The notes under the pieces were generated by a model, which was not told the origin of the DNA, ran no database searches, and saw nothing but the letters and a program-made list of their open reading frames with translations. Of a DNA stretch of 64,000 nt, positions 47,886 to 56,349 are shown piece after piece. Origin of the DNA: Microbacterium sp. T2.11-28 (GTDB taxonomy: Bacteria > Actinomycetota > Actinomycetes > Actinomycetales > Microbacteriaceae). Position 1 is the stretch's first letter. Each line of letters begins with the position of its first letter. Position numbers and translations under genes: made by a program. The stretch is from NCBI RefSeq assembly GCF_950097975.1, contig NZ_CATNHF010000030.1:111346-175345 (forward strand), read 5' to 3'.

Positions 47886-48203
47886 ATGACCGTCGCCGTC
47901 CTCGATGCCCCCGCTATCCGAGATGCTGTCGCCGAGGTGCTGTGCGAGGAGACCGAGACCCACCGCATCCTCGACGTGACCACCCGGTGGACCGCCGACG
48001 GGCTCGCCGTGGTGCTCGTGAGCGTCTCGTTCCCGCCCGACCTGCTCTTCGGCGAGGTCGCGCTGGTGCTCCGCGAGATCGAGGAGCGCGTGCACGAGCT
48101 CGTCCCGGGCGCCGAACGCATCGCCGTCGAGCCGCGGATCGGGCTGCCGTCCCGCGAGAGCCGTCCCGCCACCGAGACGATCGTCCTCTCCTCGAGCGAC
48201 TGA
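47886..48203 (+). CDS. conserved small protein of unknown function
   Basis: A 105-residue protein with an alternating beta/alpha pattern (VTTRWTADGLAVVLVSVSFPPDLLFGEVALVLREIEERVHEL) reminiscent of a small ferredoxin-like fold such as the cytoplasmic domain of cation-efflux proteins; no membrane segments. Family not identified. Its C-terminus ATETIVLSSSD duplicates the tail of the upstream hydrolase with different Ser codons. ATG 47886. Confidence 0.6.
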   Translation: MTVAVLDAPAIRDAVAEVLCEETETHRILDVTTRWTADGLAVVLVSVSFPPDLLFGEVALVLREIEERVHELVPGAERIAVEPRIGLPSRESRPATETIVLSSSD

Positions 48204-48214
48204 CCGGCCGCGGT

Positions 48215-48694
48215 TCAGGGGTCGCGGCGCGCGAGGAAGAACGCGCGCAGCAGCGCCGCCGCCTCCTCGGCCTCCACTCCCCCGACGACCTCGGAGCGGT
48301 GCGGCAGACGGCGGTCCCGGAGCACGTCGTAGAGCGATCCCGCCGCCCCCGCCTTGTCGTCCCACGCCCCGAAGACGACCCGGCCCACGCGCGCCTGCGA
48401 GATCGCGCCGGCGCACATCAGGCACGGCTCGAGGGTGACCACCAGCGTGCAGTGCTCGAGGTTCCACGACCCGAGGGTCTCCGCCGCCGCACGCAGTGCC
48501 ACCACCTCGGCGTGCGCGAGGGGATCGTGGGTGAGCTCGCGGAGGTTGCGACCCTCGCCCAGGATGGTCCCGGACACGTCGGTCACCACCGCGCCCACGG
48601 GGATGTCGCCGTGCGCGGCGGCCTCGGCGGCGAGCTCCCTGGCCCGCGCCATCGCGGCGAGGTCGGTCTCCCGAGGGGGCAGACGGGCGGGCAT
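48215..48694 (-). CDS. tadA: tRNA-specific adenosine deaminase (A34 to I34)
   Basis: Deaminates the wobble adenosine of tRNA(Arg)ACG. The ~159-residue protein has the zinc/catalytic motifs HAEVVALRAA and PCLMCAGAI in the expected spacing. ATG 48694 is given; a GTG two codons upstream is possible. Divergent from upp, a common actinobacterial arrangement. Confidence 0.92.
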   Translation of the reverse strand: MPARLPPRETDLAAMARARELAAEAAAHGDIPVGAVVTDVSGTILGEGRNLRELTHDPLAHAEVVALRAAAETLGSWNLEHCTLVVTLEPCLMCAGAISQARVGRVVFGAWDDKAGAAGSLYDVLRDRRLPHRSEVVGGVEAEEAAALLRAFFLARRDP

Positions 48695-48732
48695 GCTCAC
48701 GCGCCCAGCGTACGCCCGGGTAGCCTGTGATC

Positions 48733-49365
48733 ATGCGTGTGCACGTGGCCGACCACCCTCTCATCACCCACAAGCTGACCGTCCTGCGCGACCAGCGCAC
48801 CCCGTCGCCCGTGTTCCGGCAGCTGACGGAGGAGCTGGTCACCCTGCTCGCCTACGAGGCGACCCGCAGCGTGCGCGTCGAGGACGTCGACATCCAGACC
48901 CCGGTGACCTCGACCACCGGTGTGCGGATCAGCGAGCCGCGGCCTCTCGTCGTCCCCATCCTCCGCGCGGGCCTGGGCATGCTGGACGGCATGGTGAAGC
49001 TGCTGCCGACCGCCGAGGTCGGCTTCCTGGGCATGGCGCGCGATGAGGAGACGTTCCAGCCGGTCACCTACGCGGAGCGCCTCCCCGCCGACCTCAGCGA
49101 CCGTCAGTGCTTCGTGCTCGACCCCATGCTCGCCACCGGCGGCTCGCTCGGCGCAGCGATCGACTTCCTCTTCGCGCGCGGCGCGCAGGACGTCACGGCG
49201 ATCTGCATCCTCGGCGCCCCCGAGGGCGTCGCGGCGATCGAGAAGCAGGTCGGGGACCGCGACGTCACCCTCGTGCTCGGTGCCCTCGATGAGCGCCTCA
49301 ACGAGAAGGGCTACATCGTGCCCGGTCTCGGCGACGCCGGCGACCGCCTCTACGGCACCGTCTGA
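48733..49365 (+). CDS. upp: uracil phosphoribosyltransferase
   Basis: Salvages uracil to UMP. The 210-residue protein has [14 protein letters not shown], the PRPP loop [18 protein letters not shown] and the uracil-binding [15 protein letters not shown] 48733; GTG 48727 is an alternative. The stop codon is part of a 20-bp tandem duplication. Confidence 0.94.
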   Translation: MRVHVADHPLITHKLTVLRDQRTPSPVFRQLTEELVTLLAYEATRSVRVEDVDIQTPVTSTTGVRISEPRPLVVPILRAGLGMLDGMVKLLPTAEVGFLGMARDEETFQPVTYAERLPADLSDRQCFVLDPMLATGGSLGAAIDFLFARGAQDVTAICILGAPEGVAAIEKQVGDRDVTLVLGALDERLNEKGYIVPGLGDAGDRLYGTV

Positions 49366-49393
49366 GCGACCGCGGCACCGTCTGAGCGACCGC
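49354..49393 (+). repeat. 20-bp tandem duplication spanning the upp stop codon
   Basis: The unit beginning GGCACCGTCTGAGCGACCGC occurs twice (49354-49373, 49374-49393) with a partial third start. The TGA of upp lies inside the first unit. Not in frame (20 bp). Confidence 0.9.
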
Positions 49394-49410
49394 GGCACGG
49401 GCTCGCGGGA

Positions 49411-49719
49411 TCAGGACGGAGCGTCGCCGGTGCGGCGGCCGTTCTCGCGCTCCCAGAACTCCAGCTGCTGCGTGAGCGCCTTGGCGAGCTCGAACACCTG
49501 CTCCGGGGGGATCCGCACGCGCTGCACGACACGGCCCGGCACGACGGTCACGGTCGTGCCGTCGGCATCGGTCGCCTCGTGCGGCGGGCGCACGAGCGAG
49601 ACGAAGTCCATGACGAACACGTCGGACGTGTGCCACACGTTCGCGAAGTCCGCGTAGCTGCCGGTCACCGCCTCGGGCGGCATCTCGATCTCGAACTGGC
49701 GGGGCGCCTCGTCGGTCAT
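49411..49719 (-). CDS. DUF3467 family protein
   Basis: A 102-residue protein with the DUF3467 pattern EIEMPPEAVTGSYADFANVWHTSDVFVMDFVSL ... RVRIPPEQVFELAKALTQQL. Widely conserved, no function known. ATG 49719; separate from upp, which it converges on. Confidence 0.85.
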   Translation of the reverse strand: MTDEAPRQFEIEMPPEAVTGSYADFANVWHTSDVFVMDFVSLVRPPHEATDADGTTVTVVPGRVVQRVRIPPEQVFELAKALTQQLEFWERENGRRTGDAPS

Positions 49720-49762
49720 GCGCCGAGTCTACGGAACCGTGGCATCCGCCAGGTGGCCGCCG

Positions 49763-52700
49763 TCAGGCCGCGCCGACCAGTCGCGCGAAGGCGCTCAGAC
49801 GCGAGACGCCGTCGGGCGTGCGGGGCAGATCGTCGAGGAGTCCGGTGCCGTAGACGACGAAGGCGGTGTGCATCGCGCGCGAGACCGCGACGTTCAGGCG
49901 GTTCTGCAGCAGCAGGAACTCCAGGCCGCGGGGGGCGTCGCGCCCCGACGAGGCCGCCAGCGAGACGATCGCCACCGCGGCCTCCTGCCCCTGGAACCGG
50001 TCCACCGTTCCGACCGGCACATCGCCGAATCCGGCAGCGACGAGCGCCTCCTCGACGAGGAGCTGCTGGGCGTTGTACGGCGTGACGACGATCAGGTCGT
50101 CGGCGCGCAGCGGACGCGGCGGAGCTCCCTCGGCAGCCGTCCACTCCCGCCCGACGAGGTCGCGGACGATCTGGACGACGCGCTCGGCCTCCTCGGGCGA
50201 CTGCGTGGCATTGCCGGTGTGGCCGAGCGGCACGGTGACCACTCCGGCAGGCACGCCGTCGATGCGCCGGCCCGCCGTGTCGGGATGGGCCTCGAGCTTG
50301 CCCGCGTACGACAGCTGCGAGACCGGCGCCGCCACCTCGGGGCGCATGCGCCGGGACTGCGCGAGGAAGTAGCCGCGGTCGGCGGCGATCACCGGCGCCC
50401 CGTCCATGATCCAGCCGAGCGCCGACGTGTCGACCGGCTCGGGATGCGTCCCCTGGCTCACCTGCGGGAGCTGCTGCGGGTCGCCGAGGAGCAGCACCCG
50501 CGACGCCGACGCCGTCACCGCGATCGTGGACGCGAGCGAGAACTGCCCCGCTTCGTCGATGACGAGCAGGTCGAGGCCGCGGCGCGCGACCCGCCCCGTG
50601 TGACTGAAGTCCCAGGCGGTCCCGCCGACCACGAACCCGCCCTGCTGCTCGCCGATGTACGCGGCCATCGCGTTCTTGGCGATGGGCGTGAACGATGTGC
50701 CGCCGTCGCCGTCGCCCGCGGCCGGCGAGGACTTGGGAGCCTTCGCGACCTGGGCACGCGGCACGCCCGCCTCGACGATGCGGTCGAGCATGTTCTCGAC
50801 CACCGCGTGCGACTGCGCCACCACTCCCACCCGGAACCCGTGGTCGCGCACGAGCGCCGCCACGACGTGGGACCCCACGTAGGTCTTGCCCGTTCCGGGC
50901 GGTCCCTGGACAGCCAGGTAGCTGCGGTCGAGGTCGAGCAGGGACGCGGTGATGTCGGCGACGTCGGAGCCCCGGCCGCGCGCGAGCGCACCCGTGCGGG
51001 TGCGCGGCGCCCGGCGCAGGAGCAGGTCGCCGGCCGGATCGGGCGGAAGGGCGGGCACCTCGCCCGCCGCGGCGGCGAGCACCGCATCGGCCCACTCGTC
51101 GATCGCCGCCTGCTGACTGCCCGCCTGCGGCGGGGCGGCGGGGGTGAGGGCGACCGGAAGATCGCGCCAGGTCATGCCCTGCACCGACGTCTCCTCGACG
51201 ACCGCGCCGTCCTCGAGCACCTCCACCACCTTCACGGTGCGCGCGGCGTGGATCCAGCGGGGGTTGGTCTCCACCGGGAACGGGGCGGGGATCTCGTAGA
51301 CGGCGAACGGCGAGCCGTCGACACTCAGGCGCGTGCCCGGCGCGAGCTCGCCGCGCAGCTCGACCACGCGTCGCTGGACGCGCGCGCCCTCGGGCAGGTG
51401 CCAGTCGGTCACCACCCGGCAGCGGTCCGCGTCGACGACCATGACGTCGCGGGTGTCCTCCCACACCGAGACCGGTTCGCGCAGGCGCAGGAAGTGGGTC
51501 GCCCAGAAGGTCTTGACCTCGCGCGGGTAGTAGTCGATCGCGGCCGCCCCGAGCCGCAGCGCCTCGCCCACGGCCACAGCCTCGTCGCCGGCGGTCGAGA
51601 CGCCGCTGTCGGGGACGGCTGCCGCCAGGCGCGAGAGCGCCTCGGCGCGGGGCGACGGCTCGTACGCGAACTCCGCGGCCTCCGCATCGATCGAGGGCCG
51701 CAGGTTCGCCTCGCGCGCCCGGTCGACGAGCCAGTCGCGCAGCTTCAGGGTGGAGACGCAGTCGTAGCGGTTGTAGTCGGCGAGGTCGTCCAGGACCGCC
51801 GCGGCGGCGTCGTCCTGACCGGCGTCGGCGTAGGCGCGCGCCTCCACGTAGCGGACGATCGAGTCGTCGCCGCGCTGCACGTCGCTCGTGCGGACATCGG
51901 CTCCCATGTAGAGCGGCTCGAGCTTCTTGATCGAGTAGGAGCGCGACCCCACCCGCAGGGCCCGCCGCACGATCGGGTAGAGGTCGACGAAGACCCCTTC
52001 GCGCAGGAGCCGGTCGACCGCCCCTTCGCCCACGCCGTGCCGCGCGGCCATCGCCAGCAGGTGCGTGGGCTCGTACGGCGCGTAGTGGTAGATGTGCATG
52101 CCCGGATGCGCGCGCCGCCGCAGCTCCACGAACGCCAGGAAGTCCTGGAGGGCGGCCTTCTCCTCGGCGAACGTGTGCGCCCACAGCGGGGTGTAGCGGC
52201 TGGCCGTGTCGACCCAGCCGAAGAGGTAGTCGATCCCCCACTGCGCCGCCGCTCCGGGAGCGGGCGTCTCGGTGTACAGCGGGTCGCCTTCGAAGTCGAA
52301 GAAGAGATCGCCGTGGTCGGGTCGGGGAAGCGCGCCCAGCGCCTTCGGGAACACCACCTCGAACGTCGGGACCGGCGGCTGCGGTGTCGCGGGCGGCGAC
52401 GCGGCGTCGGCGGGCGCCGCGGGCGTGGCCTCGACCCCGCCGGCGGGACTCGTCAGCTGCAGCCGCGCCTGCGTGCGGAGGTTGGCGAAGGTGTCGCCCG
52501 ACATGCGGGGCGGGGCCTCGACGGCCGCCGCGAGGTCGTCGATCGTACGGATGCCGACGGCGCGCAGGCGGTCGCGCTGCACCGGACGGATGCCTGCCAC
52601 GAGCAGGAGGTCGCGCTGGGCGACGACGTCGAGGTCGCACGTGGCGCAGCGGCCGCACGCGACGACCCGCAGCGCGCCGCGGTCGTCGCCCCAGGCGATA

Positions 52701-53353
52701 GGCGCGCCGGCCGCCCCCGCGGCCAGGTCGCGGTCGGCGATCAGCGCGCGCAGGCGCGCCCGGCGGAGCGAGAAGACGGGCAGCAGGTCGCGCACCTCGT
52801 GCGCGGAGATCGATCCGTCGCCGAGGAGCAGCTCGACGCGCCCCGAGCGCGGCACGCCGAGCCGGTCGAGCTGGTCGACGTAGGCCGCCAGCTGCATGAG
52901 CGCGGTGACGCGGGCGTGCCGGGCGAGCTTGGTGTCCTGGACCAGCCACGGGGCGCCCGGCAGCGTCGTGTCGCGCACGAGGAAGTCGGCGAACCCGACG
53001 AACTCGTCGGTGGCGAAGGCCGCCTGGTAGACGACGGCCGCGTCGGGATCGGCGAGCGCCTCGATCGTCCGCGCCACCGCCGATGCCAGCGCCCCGGCAT
53101 CCGACGACCGCGCCGCGGCGATCTCGACGACGCGACCCGGGAACGCGGCGCGGTACTCGTCGAGCACCCGCAGCTCGTGCTGCGTGCCGAGGCGACCCGC
53201 GCGCTCGAGGGTGGCGTCCTCGGGGTCGTCGACGGCGGCGACCCGTCCGAGCTTCGCGTCGATCGCGCGCAGCCACGCGAACTCGCACTCCGCGGCGGCC
53301 TTGAGGTCGCTCGCGCTCCAGACGATCCGGCCCTCGTCTTCGATGTATCGCAT
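49763..53353 (-). CDS. TM0106-type RecB-like nuclease / DEDD exonuclease / SF1 helicase fusion
   Basis: A 1196-residue fusion. The N-terminal ~250 residues form a PD-(D/E)xK RecB-like nuclease (GFADFLVRD, then WLVQDTKLARHARVTALMQLAAY), with Cys23 and a CGRCATC cluster near 233-239 likely binding Fe-S as in Cas4/AddB. A DEDD-type 3'-5' exonuclease follows (FFDFEGDP near 355, HYAPYEP, YNRYDC near 527). The C-terminal ~400 residues are a UPF1-like SF1 helicase: GPPGTGKT near 818, VIDEAGQF, GDPQQLPQ, TVDRFQGQEA and NVAVSRA. Substrate and role (repair, RNA turnover or defence) unknown. Confidence 0.88.
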   Translation of the reverse strand: MRYIEDEGRIVWSASDLKAAAECEFAWLRAIDAKLGRVAAVDDPEDATLERAGRLGTQHELRVLDEYRAAFPGRVVEIAAARSSDAGALASAVARTIEALADPDAAVVYQAAFATDEFVGFADFLVRDTTLPGAPWLVQDTKLARHARVTALMQLAAYVDQLDRLGVPRSGRVELLLGDGSISAHEVRDLLPVFSLRRARLRALIADRDLAAGAAGAPIAWGDDRGALRVVACGRCATCDLDVVAQRDLLLVAGIRPVQRDRLRAVGIRTIDDLAAAVEAPPRMSGDTFANLRTQARLQLTSPAGGVEATPAAPADAASPPATPQPPVPTFEVVFPKALGALPRPDHGDLFFDFEGDPLYTETPAPGAAAQWGIDYLFGWVDTASRYTPLWAHTFAEEKAALQDFLAFVELRRRAHPGMHIYHYAPYEPTHLLAMAARHGVGEGAVDRLLREGVFVDLYPIVRRALRVGSRSYSIKKLEPLYMGADVRTSDVQRGDDSIVRYVEARAYADAGQDDAAAAVLDDLADYNRYDCVSTLKLRDWLVDRAREANLRPSIDAEAAEFAYEPSPRAEALSRLAAAVPDSGVSTAGDEAVAVGEALRLGAAAIDYYPREVKTFWATHFLRLREPVSVWEDTRDVMVVDADRCRVVTDWHLPEGARVQRRVVELRGELAPGTRLSVDGSPFAVYEIPAPFPVETNPRWIHAARTVKVVEVLEDGAVVEETSVQGMTWRDLPVALTPAAPPQAGSQQAAIDEWADAVLAAAAGEVPALPPDPAGDLLLRRAPRTRTGALARGRGSDVADITASLLDLDRSYLAVQGPPGTGKTYVGSHVVAALVRDHGFRVGVVAQSHAVVENMLDRIVEAGVPRAQVAKAPKSSPAAGDGDGGTSFTPIAKNAMAAYIGEQQGGFVVGGTAWDFSHTGRVARRGLDLLVIDEAGQFSLASTIAVTASASRVLLLGDPQQLPQVSQGTHPEPVDTSALGWIMDGAPVIAADRGYFLAQSRRMRPEVAAPVSQLSYAGKLEAHPDTAGRRIDGVPAGVVTVPLGHTGNATQSPEEAERVVQIVRDLVGREWTAAEGAPPRPLRADDLIVVTPYNAQQLLVEEALVAAGFGDVPVGTVDRFQGQEAAVAIVSLAASSGRDAPRGLEFLLLQNRLNVAVSRAMHTAFVVYGTGLLDDLPRTPDGVSRLSAFARLVGAA

Positions 53354-53470
53354 GTCACCCTTCCGTCTCCGACCCTAACGGCGGTCCCCGACACCGGCGG
53401 CGAGCGCTCGAGGCGTGCGGAACCCGGCTGCTCCCGTGCCCTGTCGCACCGCGGATGCCAGACTGGTCCC

Positions 53471-55573
53471 GTGAGCCAGTCCCTGCCGTTCGAGAGCGCC
53501 TACCGCCACGGCTACGCGCGCGTGGCCGCCTGCACCATCCCCGTCGCGATCGCCGACCCCGTCGCCAACGCCGACGCGGTGCTGGCCGCCGCACAGGAGT
53601 GCCACGACGACGCGGTGGCGGTGGCCGTCTTCCCCGAGCTGTGCCTCACCGGCTACGCGATCGACGACCTCGTCCTGCAGGACGCCGTCCTCGACGCCGT
53701 GCTGGCCGCCGTCGACCGGATCGTCGCGGCCTCGACCGGGCTCCGCCCGCTGCTGGTGATCGGCGCTCCGCTGCGGATCGGCTCGCGCCTCTACAACTGC
53801 GCCGTCGCGATCCACCGCGGCCGGGTGCTCGGCGTCGCCCCGAAGTCGTACCTGCCGACCTACCGCGAGTTCTACGAGCACCGCTGGTACGCCCAGGGTA
53901 CCGACGCACCCGACACCGTCACCCTCGCCGGCGCCGAGGTCCCCGTCGGCACCGACCTGCTCTTCGAGGCGACCGACGTCCCGGGCCTCGTGGTCCACGC
54001 CGAGGTGTGCGAGGACTTCTGGGTGCCGATCCCGCCGTCCTCCTCCGCCGCGCTGGCCGGCGCGACGGTGCTCCTGAACCTCTCCGGCAGCCCCATCACG
54101 ATCGCGCGCGCCGAGGACCGCCGCATCCTCGCGCAGTCGCAGTCCCTCCGGTGCCTGGCCGCCTACGTCTATGCCGCCGCCGGGCAGGGCGAGTCGACCA
54201 ACGACGTGTCGTGGGACGGCCAGACCATGGTCTACGAGGGCGGCACGCTGCTCGCCGAGACCGAGCGCTTCCCCGACGGACCGCGCCGCGCCGTCGCCGA
54301 CGTCGACCTCGACCGCCTGCGCCAGGACCGCCTGCGCCAGGGCACGTTCGACGACAACCGCGTCGAGCGGTGGACGGGCGGGCAGCGGATCGCCTTCGCC
54401 GTCGACCCGCCGGCGTCCGACATCGGCCTCCGCCGCCCGGTCGATCGGTTCCCCTTCGTGCCCGACGACCCGGCGCGCCTGGACCTCGACTGCTACGAGG
54501 CCTTCAACATCCAGGTCTCCGGGCTCGAGCAGCGCATGCGCGCCATCGGCTCGCCGCGTCCCGTCATCGGCGTCTCGGGAGGACTCGACTCGACGCACGC
54601 GCTCCTGGTCGTCGCCCGCGCGATGGACCGCATGGGGCGCCCCCGCAGCGACATCCTCGCGTACACGATGCCCGGCTTCGCCACGAGCGACCACACGAAG
54701 TCCAATGCGATCGCGCTGGCCGAGGCGATCGGCGCCCGCATCGAGACGATCGACATCCGCCCGATGGCCACCGAGATCCTGAAGGGGATCGGACACCCGT
54801 TCGCGGGCGGCGAGCCCGTCTACGACGTCACGTTCGAGAACGTGCAGGCCGGCGCCCGCACCGATTTCCTGTTCCGGCTCGCCAACCAGCACGGGGGGTT
54901 CGTGGTCGGCACCTCCGACCTCTCGGAGCTCGCCCTGGGGTGGGCGACCTACGGCGTCGGCGACCACATGAGCCACTACGCCGTCAACGCCGGAGTCCCG
55001 AAGACGCTCATCCAGCACCTCATCCGCTGGGTGATCGCCCACTCCGCCGACGACGAGACGGGCACCTCGCTCAGCGACGAGGCCAAGCGGGTGCTGCAGT
55101 CGGTGCTCGACACCGAGATCAGCCCCGAGCTCGTGCCGGCGGGTCAGGACGGCAAGGTCCAGTCCACCGAGGACACCATCGGCCCCTACGCGCTCCACGA
55201 CTTCGCGCTCTTCCACGTGCTCCGCTACGGCTTCCGGCCGTCGAAGATCGCGTTCCTCGCCGAGCGCGCCTGGGCCGACGCCGAGTCCGGCGCGTGGCCC
55301 CCCGGCTTCCCGGCGGAGGAGCGCTACGCGTACGACCTCGACACGGTGGCGCGGTGGCTGCGGGTGTTCCTGAGCCGGTACTTCGGGTTCGCCCAGTTCA
55401 AGCGCTCCGCGATCCCGAACGGCCCCAAGGTGACGGCGGCGGGCTCGCTGTCGCCCCGCGGCGACTGGCGTGCGCCGTCCGACGGCAATGCCGCGGTCTG
55501 GCTCGCCGATCTCGACGCGGCGCTCGCCGACGCGGGGCTCGCCGACGCGGGGGCGGGCGCGCCGGGCGCCTAG
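53471..55573 (+). CDS. nadE: glutamine-dependent NAD+ synthetase
   Basis: Final step of NAD+ synthesis. The 700-residue length matches the actinobacterial two-domain enzyme: N-terminal nitrilase glutaminase (FPELCLTGYAIDD Glu, KSYLPTYREFYEHR Lys, HAEVCEDFWVPIPPSS Cys) and C-terminal synthetase with PP-loop GVSGGLDSTHALL near 365. GTG 53471. Divergent from the nuclease/helicase gene. Confidence 0.93.
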   Translation: MSQSLPFESAYRHGYARVAACTIPVAIADPVANADAVLAAAQECHDDAVAVAVFPELCLTGYAIDDLVLQDAVLDAVLAAVDRIVAASTGLRPLLVIGAPLRIGSRLYNCAVAIHRGRVLGVAPKSYLPTYREFYEHRWYAQGTDAPDTVTLAGAEVPVGTDLLFEATDVPGLVVHAEVCEDFWVPIPPSSSAALAGATVLLNLSGSPITIARAEDRRILAQSQSLRCLAAYVYAAAGQGESTNDVSWDGQTMVYEGGTLLAETERFPDGPRRAVADVDLDRLRQDRLRQGTFDDNRVERWTGGQRIAFAVDPPASDIGLRRPVDRFPFVPDDPARLDLDCYEAFNIQVSGLEQRMRAIGSPRPVIGVSGGLDSTHALLVVARAMDRMGRPRSDILAYTMPGFATSDHTKSNAIALAEAIGARIETIDIRPMATEILKGIGHPFAGGEPVYDVTFENVQAGARTDFLFRLANQHGGFVVGTSDLSELALGWATYGVGDHMSHYAVNAGVPKTLIQHLIRWVIAHSADDETGTSLSDEAKRVLQSVLDTEISPELVPAGQDGKVQSTEDTIGPYALHDFALFHVLRYGFRPSKIAFLAERAWADAESGAWPPGFPAEERYAYDLDTVARWLRVFLSRYFGFAQFKRSAIPNGPKVTAAGSLSPRGDWRAPSDGNAAVWLADLDAALADAGLADAGAGAPGA

Positions 55574-55581
55574 GCGCGGCC

Positions 55582-56169
55582 TCAGCCGGCGGGGAGGATG
55601 CCGGACGCGATCGTGATCACCCAGCCGTCGCGCGAGGCGTCCACGAGCGCGTACTTCATGTTCCGGTCGGGGATCCACCCCTTGAGGCGTCCGGCGTCCA
55701 GGCGCACGTGCTCGGGAGCCACGCGGACGCCGCGGCCGTCGGCCTCGAGCACCGCCTGCACGCGCGTCCAGTGCTGGAGGAGGTCGGGGATGTTGTTCTC
55801 GTCGAACAGCCGCGAGTGCTTCTGCATCTGCTTGATGTCGGCCCGCTCCGGGTTGAGGTCGCGGATGTCGATGCCGACCGGCAGGCCGGGGTCGCAGATG
55901 GCCACCGCCGTGGCGGCGCGATAGCTCGCCGTCACGATCGCGATGGGCAGCTCCGCCCCGTCGCGGGAGGCGATGAGGCGGGTGTGGTAGCCGAAGCCCC
56001 GGGGCGCCTCGCGCTCGATCCTGACGTCCGTCGTGGCGCAGCCGAGCTTGGCGGCGATGAGCTCCTTGGCGATGAGACGGCGGCGGTCGTGCACGGTCGT
56101 TCCGGGATCCCACCCGAGCCGTGCCGAGATCCCCGTGGGGGTGTCCAGCGGAACCGTGTTCAGAGACAT
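55582..56169 (-). CDS. 4'-phosphopantetheinyl transferase-like protein, probably inactive
   Basis: A 195-residue protein with PPTase-superfamily architecture, but catalytic motifs are changed: the SHS of motif 1 reads TAS, the metal motif GVDIE reads GIDIRD, and the WxxKEAxxK motif reads WTRVQAVLEADGRG, losing the metal Glu and both Lys. ATG 56169 has GGGAG upstream; the long upstream frame is rejected. A dead or repurposed PPTase is inferred. Confidence 0.55.
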   Translation of the reverse strand: MSLNTVPLDTPTGISARLGWDPGTTVHDRRRLIAKELIAAKLGCATTDVRIEREAPRGFGYHTRLIASRDGAELPIAIVTASYRAATAVAICDPGLPVGIDIRDLNPERADIKQMQKHSRLFDENNIPDLLQHWTRVQAVLEADGRGVRVAPEHVRLDAGRLKGWIPDRNMKYALVDASRDGWVITIASGILPAG

Positions 56170-56349
56170 GTCTCTCCCTCGCCGTGCGTCGACGTCTCCA
56201 TCTTGGCTCACCGGCGGCTCGGCCGACCATCCCCTCCGTCGTGAGAAACCCGCCCCACCCGCACGATCGGACGGCAGCAGATGTCGGCACGTGGATGCCG
56301 AGGCGACCACGACTGCCGCCTTCCGGGCTCGCAAGGCAGGATGGAGCAT

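Noticed and set aside
49718..53470. long plus-strand frame upstream of nadE and antisense to the nuclease/helicase
   Set aside because: Shadow frame; nadE begins at GTG 53471 with the expected nitrilase N-terminus.
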